DNA from: Neelides folsomi
Lineage: Eukaryota; Arthropoda; Collembola; Neelipleona; Neelidae
Direction of reading: 5' to 3'
Length of the DNA stretch: 54,652 nucleotides
Assembly (NCBI GenBank): GCA_034687125.1
Contig: JAQGBZ010000398.1
Location: 1-54,652 of the forward strand
A program made the position numbers and the translations under genes. A model generated the notes under the pieces. It saw only the letters and a program-made list of their open reading frames with translations. It was not told where the DNA came from and made no database searches. Positions within the stretch are counted from its first letter, which is position 1. Each line of letters starts with the position of its first letter. Below, one piece after another: positions 13,701 through 26,500 of this stretch.

Positions 13701-16700
13701 GCTATTCCGCACGTGAAGTGCATACATTAAAAGTAATATTTATGACTTGTATGGGTATTTTCTAAAAATGAAGCATGACGGCTCTCACGCACAAACCCGC
13801 GTATTGACGAAGCTTTCCAATTATTTTTTCTATTCCCTCCTCTTAACGATATTTTTAACGTGAGAAACGCTCTGTCAAATATTATTTACCAAAATTCATC
13901 ACTAAATAAAGAGGTAGAGAAATTGGAGAAAGGTAAAAATAGAAAAAAACTCAGGATATAATACAGAATATATAGAATACCTATGTACTTATGTGTATAG
14001 AATATATTAAGAATATAAGAACAAATAAATGACGTAAAATGTAAACCTCGTGTGTGTTGTAATTTATTGATATTTAATATAAATATTCATAATTCTTTGA
14101 TGAGAAATGAATTTGTTTGGGTTCACGGTACGATTATACGTACATTTTTTACACTTTAAGTATCTTTTATTTAAAACAATTTTTTTCATCTCATTGACCC
14201 AAATTCTCAAAAGTGAAATTTTTTGAGTAAATGACACAATAAGTTAAATAATAAAAATAACACATCACTTTCCGTTCAAATCTTCCCTTACATCTAATTA
14301 TCTGTGTGTATTACATTCGACTATTTCACTACATGTAAAATTATTGTTCAACTACATCTTTCACTAAACAATATTATTTTACTTTGCTAAACCTCATTCA
14401 AAGATTATCTTTTGTATCTTCCATTATTGAGTAATACTAAATTTGTTCTACAATAACATCAATTATTTGATAATCAACTTTTTAAGTACTCACGTAGATA
14501 TAATGTAATTATTCATAATGCACATTAGTTTTGTATTTAAATTAAATTAAAATTTCATACAATTATCGTAATAATAAACAAAATTCTTATATTTTACTTT
14601 TCATTTTTAAATGTTTATAATATCATGGTTTATGTTTATACATGTAGCACTTCAATTTACTTTTTATATCTCACATTGAATTTGTATTTTAATATTTTTT
14701 TTCAATACTTCTAAAATTACTGTTTAACTTTTTCAACGCTATATTTACAATATTATATCTCATTTTCATTGTTTAACAAATTAAATATGTGGATTTCTCA
14801 TTAAGAGAATAACAACAACTATTTTTAAAGGTATCAAAGGAAGGAGTTGTTTTCTAACTTTTTTAAACTCTAATTACCTTCTATCCAGATTTATCATAAT
14901 TAATACATGGTTTTAATAACATTATAATATAGAGGCGTTAGGCCCTTAAAACTCTACATTATAATTAGTCCTATAATTAGTAATAATATACAGGCATTCT
15001 TATAATCATCTTCCACTCATTCTCGCAATATTGCATGTACATCCGTAATATTGTACACTGCATTATACAAGAAGATCATTTTTAATACATTTAAGTACTA
15101 ATAATATGTTAAATTGTAGTTTCTTTATAATATCATAATCGTCATCATGTGTCTGATATGTCTTGTTGAAGGTTTTTCCGTACAAATTAATTTTTCCTCA
15201 CCTCAAATTAAGTATTTAATAGTCATTAAAAATTGCCTCTTCTTCCTTAGCTTTATTCATATTCAAATAATACTTTCAGACATTTAAACTTATTTGGAGA
15301 ATAAAAAAAATAAACAGATTTGTATTTGTATTTCACCAATGTAATAAATTAGAAACTGTTGTGGCGCTTAATTTACCTTTATCTATTTTGTAGATTCTTA
15401 AGACTAATTCCTATCAATCCTGAGAACTCAATCGCATAATGCTTATTTAATAGCACCTTAAGTGATGATGGATGTACAGAAGTACAGATGTAGTTAATAA
15501 TTATCATAAAGCTGTAATGTAAGTTTTCTTATTTGTACGAGGAGCGAATCGGAGTCATTCATCTTTACAAATAATTGAATAATGACATACATAAATATTT
15601 CCGTATGCCCAGTTGAGAAAATTCATTATTCCACGTACGCTTATTGGTGATTATTTTCTAAATATTATCACTTATTCTTACACCTAATGTTTAATACCTA
15701 TATGAGCCATCGAGGTAAATAAGAATAGTGATTGAACGGATGTTGACGCGGCCGAGTGATAGAGTGGCTATTAAAAATTGAAATAATGTGTGGAAACAAT
15801 GGGGCTTTTAAACAAAACTTTCATCTCTCATAAAAATTGGGTAGAGGTAAAATGGTTAAGTGAAATTAATGAGCTGAGAGCGAAGTTTCCGTGTGGAGCG
15901 AGGAGTGGTTGAGAGGTAATAAGGACCTCATTATCCCACCCACATGCATTTAGAAGGAAATTCGACCGTACACGAATGCCCGGGTAACTTTCTCCTTCAA
16001 CTTTCTCCCGAATTCTCCAACCTTCTTTTTTATCTCCTTCAAAAGTTTTTTTAATATTCCTTCTTTATTTTATGAGCTTCCCTTAATTTCTCCCTTGGTT
16101 CGCTTTTCCTCTTCTCACCAACCGCCCTTACAAGATGCATCCAATAGGGGAGTAATAATACTTCTGCTCTTATATTTATATGGCCCTTTTTCCGCAAAAT
16201 GTTTATTAGGACGAGAGTGTATGAGAATGATGCATTCTCGATTTTCTTCCAAAAAACGGAGGGTCTGACGCAAAAGAAAGATGAAAATAGAACGGGAGCG
16301 ACGGCATTAATAACAATTAACAACTTCCAGACGAAGATTATTCAGACCTGGCTTATTTCACAATGGTGACTTATTTTAGTATTACGGAAGTATCTCTGTA
16401 ATTTATTTTCTCCTATTATTTATTTACTCTTTGGCTCATCCTAACTGTAAAGTCCGTCTGTCTCGCTAATCTAAATGTAATGTTTACATTTTTCTTTCTC
16501 TTGTAATACTTAACCTACTTATTGTTCTAATGAATTCTGGCCTAAATATTTGTTATATTACACATTTAGAATAAGTAGAGAAGTTATATAAGTATGACCT
16601 ACATACATAAATATGTAGTTTATATTGTATGATTTATTTACCTAAAATAATATTTTATCTATTCATCTCAATTTTCACAATTGTGAGTTCCCGAGCTAAT

Positions 16701-17544
16701 TCTCTTAATATTTACTTAAATACCTGTATTAGTGGGATCTTGCTATTTTACATGTATTCACAATTGTATAGTTAATCAGTATTCTAAATTGTAATTAATT
16801 ATTTAATATGACGAGAGATTTTAGCACCACAAGAATCCCTTGTTGGATTGAAAGTCGAGTTTTTTTTAATTTTAAAAATCCCACAAAATTAATTTTTAAT
16901 GTTGAAGGTTTGTTAAAAAGGAAAGAATATTCTCATATTTCATATTGCATGTGCAGGAGGGTAAAAAGATGATTTATTATAATAATACTTCTAAATATAT
17001 AATATATTCTACAATATGTGGTAGAAGTATTTTACTGTGCGTTGCTTGTTCAATGGAATTTTCAATATTGGAGGCGTGAGGGGAATTGATGTGAAGTCAG
17101 AGTACAACTTGGTGTTTTATACTTCGTAACTTACATAATTAAATATGTAGTTTTATAATATATATTTAATATCTTATTTAGAATATGAGTTAATGTGATT
17201 TCATGATGAGTGATGAGTCGGTGATTCCTTGGGTTAAATAATTACAATAATAAATATACATTAGAAAGTTAATTACTTATCTTTTAATATTTTATATTGA
17301 TTCATAAAATCAGTCTGTTTTGGTTGATTGATTCGTGTTCGTGTGTGAGAGGGATGACATTAATAATATGGAGACTAATGGAGATTTTTCATGTGACAGG
17401 ATTTGGCTAATTTAAGTGCTAAAGTATTACATTGGAGGTGTTGGGGGAAGTGCCAATTATGTTATTCTATAGATGTAGTTTAAAAATTTAAACGTATTTA
17501 GAAACTCAAAGGGACTTTTTTGTCTGCTACCCGCATACAACTTT

Positions 17545-20500
17545 TTACTTCTTTCCTCTTGCCCACCGCAGCAGAGCATCTGCCAGGACGTCCAAGTGAG
17601 ACTTTGTCTGAAATTCAAAATAAATTCAATTAAAATTGGCTTGTCTATATGTGAGGAGAAACACACAAAAATTTTAATTTTAATTTAATTAAGTCTTCAA
17701 AAAATATTTGATGAATTCAATTTGAATTGTATGTTCACAAATATTTCTCTCTACATATAGAAGACTTGACAGTGTAAAGTCAATTAAAAATTAATTTCAT
17801 ATCCATTTACCGTTTTGTAAAACATGCACGCTTGTCTGTCCTCATCTTCACCCTGGGGGCAGTCGATGAAACCGTCACAGAGGACATGATCGTCTACACA
17901 ACGGTAGCGACCGAATTCATCTGGCTTCGGACACGCAAACCTCTCCATCCCGTCATCGGCGGGAGGGCATTCTGCAAAGAAAAAAAATAAATTTTTCAGT
18001 TTCAGTATTCCAATTAGGCTATTATTTCTCTAATATGAACTTATGTATAGTATGTAACAATATTAGAGTACATGATGCAGTATATTATGAATATGACAGC
18101 ATAGCTAGATTCTCCTTAAATAAGAAGTTATTTAGTAGGTACATATGTGCCTGTTTATGAGAAATACACGTAGTATCTGTCCTCGGATTGAAACCCTCAA
18201 CTTTAATTGAAAATATGTCAGAAAAAAGTTTATTTTCCCACGCGCCCACGAGACAAAATCTTTTATTCAAGAGATTAAAGCATACACAATGAATCTTTGA
18301 AAGATTTTGTATACAACAAAATTATTTTTGTTATTCTCATCAAAGAGAATTAAATTGTTACAAGGCCTTTCATTTTCAACTTTACTTTTATTTATTTATT
18401 ATTATTGTGTTATAATAAGCATAGAAAGAATTGTTCATAACACTCGTACGTCAAACTTGTCAAACTTAATTAGGAATTTTGAGGGGATTAAAATAAACTC
18501 AATGGGAGAATGTTTTTATTTCTGGATAAGTTCAAAAGCGTTCGAATGTAAGACACGCTCGTAACATGATGGATTGTGTTGATTTTATCATCTCGTTTTG
18601 AATAAAATAGAAAGGAGGTTTTTAGGATTATGGAATTTACAAACTCCTTCGTCGTTTCCTCTTCATTGTGTTTTTTCTTAAGTAGTTTAAAAATCCATGC
18701 AGATCTATTATTCATACCTAATAGTTAGTGAATGTAAAATAGTAGGAGTCTATTATTTGGAGTATAATATGATGGATATAGATATTAAGTTATTTTGGAC
18801 ACCAGGTTTAACTTTTTCCGACTTTTGTTGGTCCATTTGAGGAAATTGGTATGAAAAAATGTCCGTGTTGGTCGGTCAAGTCACGAAGGAAGATTTCTGC
18901 TTACGTAGGATGTAAACAGAGGAAAATATATAGGAGATTTTCTTGTAACTTTGACAGGAAAATCGGACTGAAAGTTTTGTGAGTTCCTCCCGAATTTCCT
19001 AAATTTTAGATTTCTATTATACTCCTTCCTAATACTTCTTTTCTTCCTCTTTCGAATTTTCAGGAACGAGAGAATGCCGTGTTTAGTTCCCATTTTATCA
19101 TGTATTTACAATACAAAGGACCCTTCCAATGTCTCAACATTCAGTTTCTATTTTATTCGACATATACGACAAATATGAAAAAACAAAGGTATATTTTTAC
19201 ACGGATTTCTTGTATAGGACAAATGTATTGCATACATACTTAATATAATAAAAGAGCCATAAATTATTAAGGTTTAGAGTTTAAGTGCTTTTTCAATTTT
19301 TTTTGAAATGGCAATCAAGGGCAAGGAAATATTGTTGTTCTTTCATTTGACGTTGTTTGGGTCTTCGAAACACACAGGTGATGTGAATGGATTTGCGAGT
19401 GGTTCGCTGAGGGTGGATAGTCCCGTAGTGTATAAATATACGTGAGAGAAATAGGGAGAGAGGGGAGGACAACCTCCGATTTTTTATCTTCCCTTTCTTC
19501 CGAATTCGGGTAGGATTTCCCTGAGGAACACCGAATGACGTCAACCGGCCGCCGCCGTTTCCTCGACCTCACCTCGATCGGAGTTGAATGGGGAGGAGAA
19601 CGGACACATTTCTCACCCAACGGACAAAATCTCAACTTTTATAATCAAACTCAAGATCCAAGACTCATTGAGAGAACCAACAAGTTGAAGGGCAAAATTT
19701 CTCACCCAACTTTGCTTAAATTCACAATGGAAATCTTTCTCAAGAAAAACTTTATTTTAGAATTAATTATTATTCCGTCAAAATATTTTCTCTTTCTTTA
19801 TGTTTATTCAAACCGTTCATTTTAATCTTTATAGGCTTAAAGGCAAATTTTTTTAATTATAATTTTCCCTTTAATATGATACCTATCAGCTCAAGTTTTT
19901 TAATTAAGATTTCATATTAGTGATAGATTTGATTATACCTAACTACCTGTAAGTATATTCTTGAGAAATTAAGTAAAATGGTCAATTTTTACAAATAACA
20001 CATTACATGTCTTTGTGTGGGCTTACAAAGTGTGGATTTAAAATGAAATGACTGAAACGAAAGGCGTAAAAGGAAGATGAGAAAGATGAGAAATCGGGTA
20101 GATTTGAGTTAATGAGCGGAGAGCCGAAAGTTATAGGAATGGAATGAGTTGAGAGAATAGGATTTTGATTCCACTAACGGGCATTTCTTTCCTAATCCCA
20201 TCTCATCCTCGTTTCCATCACTCGACCCCAATTACACCTATCCAACATGATGGAGATGGTCGGGCGTCTTATAGGGCAAAATGGACTTCTTTCATCACCA
20301 CGACTTTCCTCCCATCTTTCCCCATTACTCTTACAATGAGACGTCTCTCAATGGGAGAAACTCAAAGGGAAGAAAATGAAGAAAAAACTTTTTCTCCTGA
20401 CTTATATTTATATGACTTCCCTTTCACATACATTGATCATATAGAAAATAGTAAGTTGATGCGTAAATAAGATTTTTTCCTCTTCAAAAACTCCTAAAAG

Positions 20501-23500
20501 GTTTTTTTCCACGAAGCCAATACAAATACTATAAATGATGATTAGTCATTCTGATTAATCTCGCTTATTTTTGGAATCATATTTTATCCCAGAAAATGAT
20601 GGATCGAAGAACCCGCAATTTCAAATAAAATTGCTAAATCCAATCATACCAAAAAGAAATGAGATAAAAATGGATCACGAACAAAATTACACAGTTGATT
20701 CAATGGTAAATATTACACGCTGACTGAAAAATGTATTTGTAGTTAGTAATGTACAGTTTAATTTCAATTTGATTGTTTATTTAACCTCCACGTGAAAGCA
20801 GAGATTTCTGTAGATAATCTATTTCCTCTTTTTGCATGGACGGGTATTGAACTACGGTGAGTTCAAGGAGATTTGACTAGGGTTCAGACGTCTTCTTTGG
20901 TTAGAATTACCTCCAGAGTGGAATGCAAATTTGAAGAGATTATAATCTCCAGGTTCGAGTAAAATTGATCCAAAAGAAGGAACTTTATTTATCATTTGAA
21001 ATTGGTTTTCCAATTTCAACTCGCTGAGTTTTATCCTTAGTATCTCTGTAAGGAATAAGCTATAGGAGAAACAAGTATTATTACGCTGTATAGGTTTGGC
21101 GAGTCGAACTCCGCTTTTTCCCTTTTTTATCATCTTAAGAATATTCATGTTGTCATCTCGAGGTTGGAATTTGCTCTCGTTCTCCCAAATTGATTGTGAA
21201 GTTCGCGGCGTCAAAAGCAATTTGGGTAGAGCAAATAGAAGTACGGGGAAAGTGTGGCAAAGGTAATAAACTCCAAATGCTAATAATAATGCGAGAATAT
21301 AAAGAGGAGGCAACGGCGGGGGCGAAGGCGAGAAGAACACAATGGGAAGAAAGGAACCTCGCTTCACAATGTGCCTAATCCTCTCAGACATCTTGTTACA
21401 GATCGCTCAAACGTTTCCACCACAAACTCATGGGCTAAAGGCTAAACAACATCTCTCACTTTTCCCACGTTATTCCCATTCACAGATTCCCAGACCGCTT
21501 CCATCACCTCCACTTTCAAAAAGCATCTTGGTGTACTTAATATTCTTAAGATCTTTATTCTTAAAACCTTTATTCAATAATATCCAATTAAGTTTTTCAT
21601 AATTCATTTTTTAAATCGATGCATACATCGACCGATGTACATTACACATTACCTGTGTAGTGTAATGTGAAGAAAGTAAAATTCAACTGTGATAAATATG
21701 CAAATTTTTATATTGGGTTGTCCTTAAAGGCAATTAAATTGTAATTAATCTTACAGCCTTAACGTGTTAATCCGTTGAAGGAATAAAAAAGGAGAAAGTG
21801 TGGATAATTGAAGCCAACAAGTGAAGAGTCTATAAATTGTGGGGTTGTAAAATGGTGAAGTGAATTGCAGGAGGCAAACCTCTCGATTCCATTTTTACGA
21901 TGTCATAAAAGGGGCGGCGGGGTGAGGAAGCCCCCGCCAACAAGTCAAAACTTGTTCGTAATCGATGGGCGGTGATTGATTCTCTAAACTTCTCCAACTC
22001 TATCGGGTTGAGTATCATCAAGTCCGCCTCTTTGCACGCCAAACTCTGGCAAAAATAGCCTCAATGACGCAAATAGAATCAAACTTTTACACCGGCCCTC
22101 CCCGGTAAACCCATTTACCTTCACATGAGGACTTAATGTGTGGAGAATGTGCTGGTGGCTTATTTCCCCTTCTTATTTCTAATTTGTTTTTCCTCGGGTT
22201 ATGATGAGCTGACCAACCTCAACGGGGAGTTGCATGCTATTTGATACTCAAAAAATCATCTACTTTGAAGTAAACATGAAGGTTCCTACAGGGAGGAAAG
22301 GGATACCAAGTTGAGTTATTTTTTCACTTTACTTCCATTACAAAGTTGAGAAACTTCCATTATAAATTCATTCAGCTTTGGAGAGAAAAGAAGGAAACAA
22401 AGGCCTTTGTGTAACTTTATGATACTCATCTTTTTATATCACATTTACACGACTTGTTAGGCAAGTAGGATGAATTAAAGGCCAAAAAACTAAAAATACA
22501 TCCACAAAGGGAGATGAACTCTATTTACATACATAAAGTAAGTAGGTATGTATTTACTAATGCAGATAACATGTGTTATGTTAAAACAATCCAAAGAAAA
22601 TATTAATTTACAAAGAGTTTGTTTCTTTAATAATGTCGCTCTCAACGGTATGTAATGGCCATTAATGTAAATAATAAATAATTTTAGTTGGTCTCATTAT
22701 AATTGCATAGTGTTTAAAGAGAAATCGAATAAAATGTTTTATAACAATTATGCACCTTATATAATGGGCTAATAGGCTAATAGGTAAGTATTTTTAGATA
22801 TATTATGGTGCAGATAATTATACTGCTTAATTTAAATACCCCCAGTAGTATTTATATTGCCTTTGACTTTTGAAGCATTACAGTTGAAATTGGTCATTAT
22901 GTAATGCGCTATGTAACTTGGATTAGAATAAGTAAATGTAAAGAGATCAAAATGTCTTTCCTTTTCCATAAAGAAGAGCAAGGGTAAGTCTAAGTAATCT
23001 AATGAGCGAATGAACAAGGGGCTAACGAGTGTTTTATAACTCACTTTGCTTGCTGTTTTTCAAGCCAACATGAGGGAAAGAGATGAAAGTGTATGTAGCA
23101 TGATGTGCGAAGAGTAATATTAGATTTGGTGGTTTGTTGCTCCGAGGGGGAGAAGAAAAGGAATTGACTAACGGCAAAGAAAGATCCCGACTTTCTAATT
23201 TGCATATTAGAAGAAAAGACCCCATTTTGGCAAAGGGAGAGAAGGGCAAGGAGATGTTCGTTAGCAATTGAGCTCAAATGCCTTTAATTCACTCCCCCTC
23301 ATGGAGGACGACAAGGGAGATGAAATAGTGAACATCTATCTCTATACACATTGACCCTGTAAATATAGGGGATGAATTCCTAATGGGGAAAACCACTGAA
23401 ATCTACTCAGAACCGCAACTCGACTTTCCACTAACGCCTTTCATCCCTTCACTTCTTTAAATCTTTAAACATCCCCTCTTTAAATTCTCAGCTCTAATTA

Positions 23501-26500
23501 CATAAAAGAGGTTGGGTTCGAGTCTGTTCGACATGGGGAGAAAATCCATTAACATTTGAAAGTCCACAACTTGAGTTTGCCATTGTGTTGCTGCGTGGAG
23601 GGATAAAGAAACTTGGGCTAGAGGAATTTTACATATAAAATACATGAGGGTTTTTACAGGGATCTTCTTTAATCATGATTTAATAATGATACATTAGCTC
23701 TCTGACTTTCTGAATAAGTTAAGGCTAAATGTCAAAAGTCCAAACGATGCGTCAATGGCATCAAGGCCCAGGAACCCAAATTAATACTCAAGTAATTCAA
23801 TTTATTCCGTCGAGTAAAAATTATTTTCAGAGATAATAATATTAAGTGTCAGTTTGCGTTTAGAAATATTTGACGTGTTTTATTAATATAAACCGCATCT
23901 TTTTATATATAAAATATAAGAAAAATGAATTTTTATTATGGCGTGAATATCCGGTATAGTATACCTACATTAAATACACCAAGTTATCTTGCAGGTATTT
24001 CTTATATGAGCAATAATGAGTTTAAGAAGAGTTTAATTCACTCAATTTGAAAAGTTGGGAAAACTGAATCCAAGTAATAACTCGATTACAATTTATTGGA
24101 GAAAGTTTGTGTAAATCTCTGGGTTTTAAGTATTATCAAAAAAAGTGTTTTGGGTTCACCCGGGTGTCAACAACAAGAATTTGATAAACTCCCAAACTCA
24201 TTTCAACATCTAAACTTGGTATTGAACAGATCTGATTGGGTTAACTTTTCTAATTAAATATATTTTAATCCAAAGTGAAGGTTCATTAACATTGCATGTA
24301 AGTGAGTCAATTAAACACTGAAGATGTGTACAAGGAGATGAAGATGTAATAAAAGTAAAAGGGAATTCCCTATATAAGATGAAGATAAAATAATTGAGGG
24401 AGGAAGGCGGACGAACCGGCTGCGATTGCCTACTAGAAACAGGGTGAATATCGACTTTGCTCTTCAGCGGGAACACAGTTGAACCAACAGTTCCTTCACC
24501 GTCACAACTTCTTTCCTCCTTCTTTCAACTTTAACCGGACTTTAACCCACAAACCCGCCGATTTCTACATGGCAGGAACGGTGAGAAATCCGTCAATTAG
24601 TGGAAGCATCATCTCTACAAATCCAAGGACTGGAGGAAATAGTCAGGAAATTGAGAATAAGGCCAAAAAAGGTAAAATGTCAGCTGACTCGTTTATTGAT
24701 CTTTCAGCTATGTATACTTATTACTTAATGTCTTAATGTTAGACATTATTTCATATTATAGTTAATGCAACATGTTTTAATTAAATTAATGATTTTGATT
24801 AAATTTGCAGCAATTGGGAGGCTTTCGGAAAATATGCACATTGTGGCAAATGAACCTTCCCTTGCACTCTACTGCTTGCAAGTAAATTATTAACATTGAG
24901 TATGTTTATTTATTTACTTGTTAACATTGAGAATGGATTATGAAGGGCTTAAATCTTTGACTAATGAACTTCATAGGAGCATATCCGGAAAGAGGTTCCA
25001 AATATGATTAAACAGCGGAATGAGCTCTCGCATCAACATCGACTTTTGCAAGGCACCTGCTACGACTGCGACTATTCAATAGCGTAAATAAAATTCCTCA
25101 TTAACTAAACTCATCATTGAAGGTATTGATCCCACATTTAAACTTTACCCTTCTTCCTCTAATAGAGCCGTCAAATCGATCGAGAAATCCTCCAAAGAGT
25201 TTTCCTCAATCGAAGAGAACCTCAAGAACGCACTCTTTCACAAACAACAATTAAAATTCGAAGAAAATCGAAGGAAATCAAAAATGAAGGGGAATCCAAT
25301 TTAAAAGATTAATTAATTACGTGGTGACTATTTTTGTGGTATTTAAAATTATTATCGATTTTGTACATAATTTATAATTTATCATGGTTTATCGAATTCA
25401 AAGCGAATACCACACGATTGTTTAATAAAACATTGAGTTGTTTTCTTACCAAGTCTGATGAATGTCTAATTTATGACCTGCTAATGAATTAAATTGAATT
25501 GATCGTAAAACTAAGTACACCAAGTCTCATTCCTCATCGATGCATTACATTCATCGTACGAATTAAAATTTATTTATATAAACATGAATTATTAACTTAT
25601 GAGGAAAATCGGCATACCTAGGATTCAAAACCATATTGTGTTTGTCCGTTCCTGTCATTTCAGCTCATTACCCTCCGATTCTCTTTTGGGCGCATCTGCT
25701 CTAATTAGCTAATGGACATGGGAGCGAACGTCCCAAACTTGCACAATACCGTTAATTCCATTACAAAAAAGTTAGCGTAACAAAAATACACACATTCATC
25801 TTCATTACAGCCCACCACCCTTACGATCTGGTTAACTGACTTTGAGAGGGAATTAACGAACATTTAAGGCTCAATAAATTTCCAAATTTCCCATTTCCGC
25901 ATCCAATCAAAGTTTTAAATCTTGAGAAAGAAAAAACTAAGATTTAAAATTAATGTCGCTGGAGAGTTAAAAATTAGGAAAGGTATATAAAAGAAAGTTT
26001 CGGGGAAAATCAACTTTCCCGGATTAAAAAAGTTTTCCTTGTAAGAAGGTAAATTTTTTTAAAGAATTGTTCGTCAAGTAAAATTGGGAGCAAACAGGTT
26101 GGTTATCGACCGAAGGAACGGCGTGACGTCAGGGTGAGGGAGACATCACTTGTCTCTGTCACCTCAGGGGAATGTAACATCCAAATGTCCCCCCATCCAG
26201 ACTTTCATTTTTCTCACCATTATAATTCACTACTTAAGTATATTAAACCAACCCAGTTTGACCATCCGCAATTTATCTATTAGATATATTATATTCAATT
26301 GGTCTAATTTAATACTGTGAGTAATGAGTCCAATTGTAAAAGTGGATAAGTATGTTAGCAAACAAGGAAAGACGTATTGAATGATTTGATGACGCTGGCG
26401 CGGGGAGAGAAATATCTGGGTAATTGAACCAAGTACATTCACGTACATTTAATGTTTATAAACGTGCGGGTGCTAAAGGGAGAACTTTGGTCGTCGAAAG

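Larger units (their letters stand above)
8748..17544. other. Intergenic between carboxylesterase and the LDLa gene 3' end
   Basis: No exon supported. The longest open frame (12938-13426, +) has no recognisable domain and no splice partner. A mariner/Tc1-end-like string (CAGGGTGAGCCATAAGT, near 10604-10620) and a small hairpin shared with 37217-37245 are noted separately. The stretch 14040-15700 is very AT-rich and featureless to the eye. Confidence 0.55.
17972..24568. other. Part of the LDLa gene's first intron (minus-strand model), left of BORCS8
   Basis: No further exon supported on either strand. It holds a full CRE palindrome (19536-19543) inside a CpG-rich patch (about 19530-19600), a TATAAAG-containing GC-rich patch (21298-21340), and twin hairpins (21916-21956). 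A 179-codon minus-strand open frame at 20852-21391 shows no domain and is not called. Confidence 0.5.

Noticed and set aside
20852..21391. Minus-strand open frame of 179 codons, longest uninterrupted frame in non-genic DNA
   Set aside because: Starts with a Pro-rich hydrophobic stretch but shows no domain, no splice partner and no coding bias that I can see, and it overlaps plus-strand frames of similar quality.
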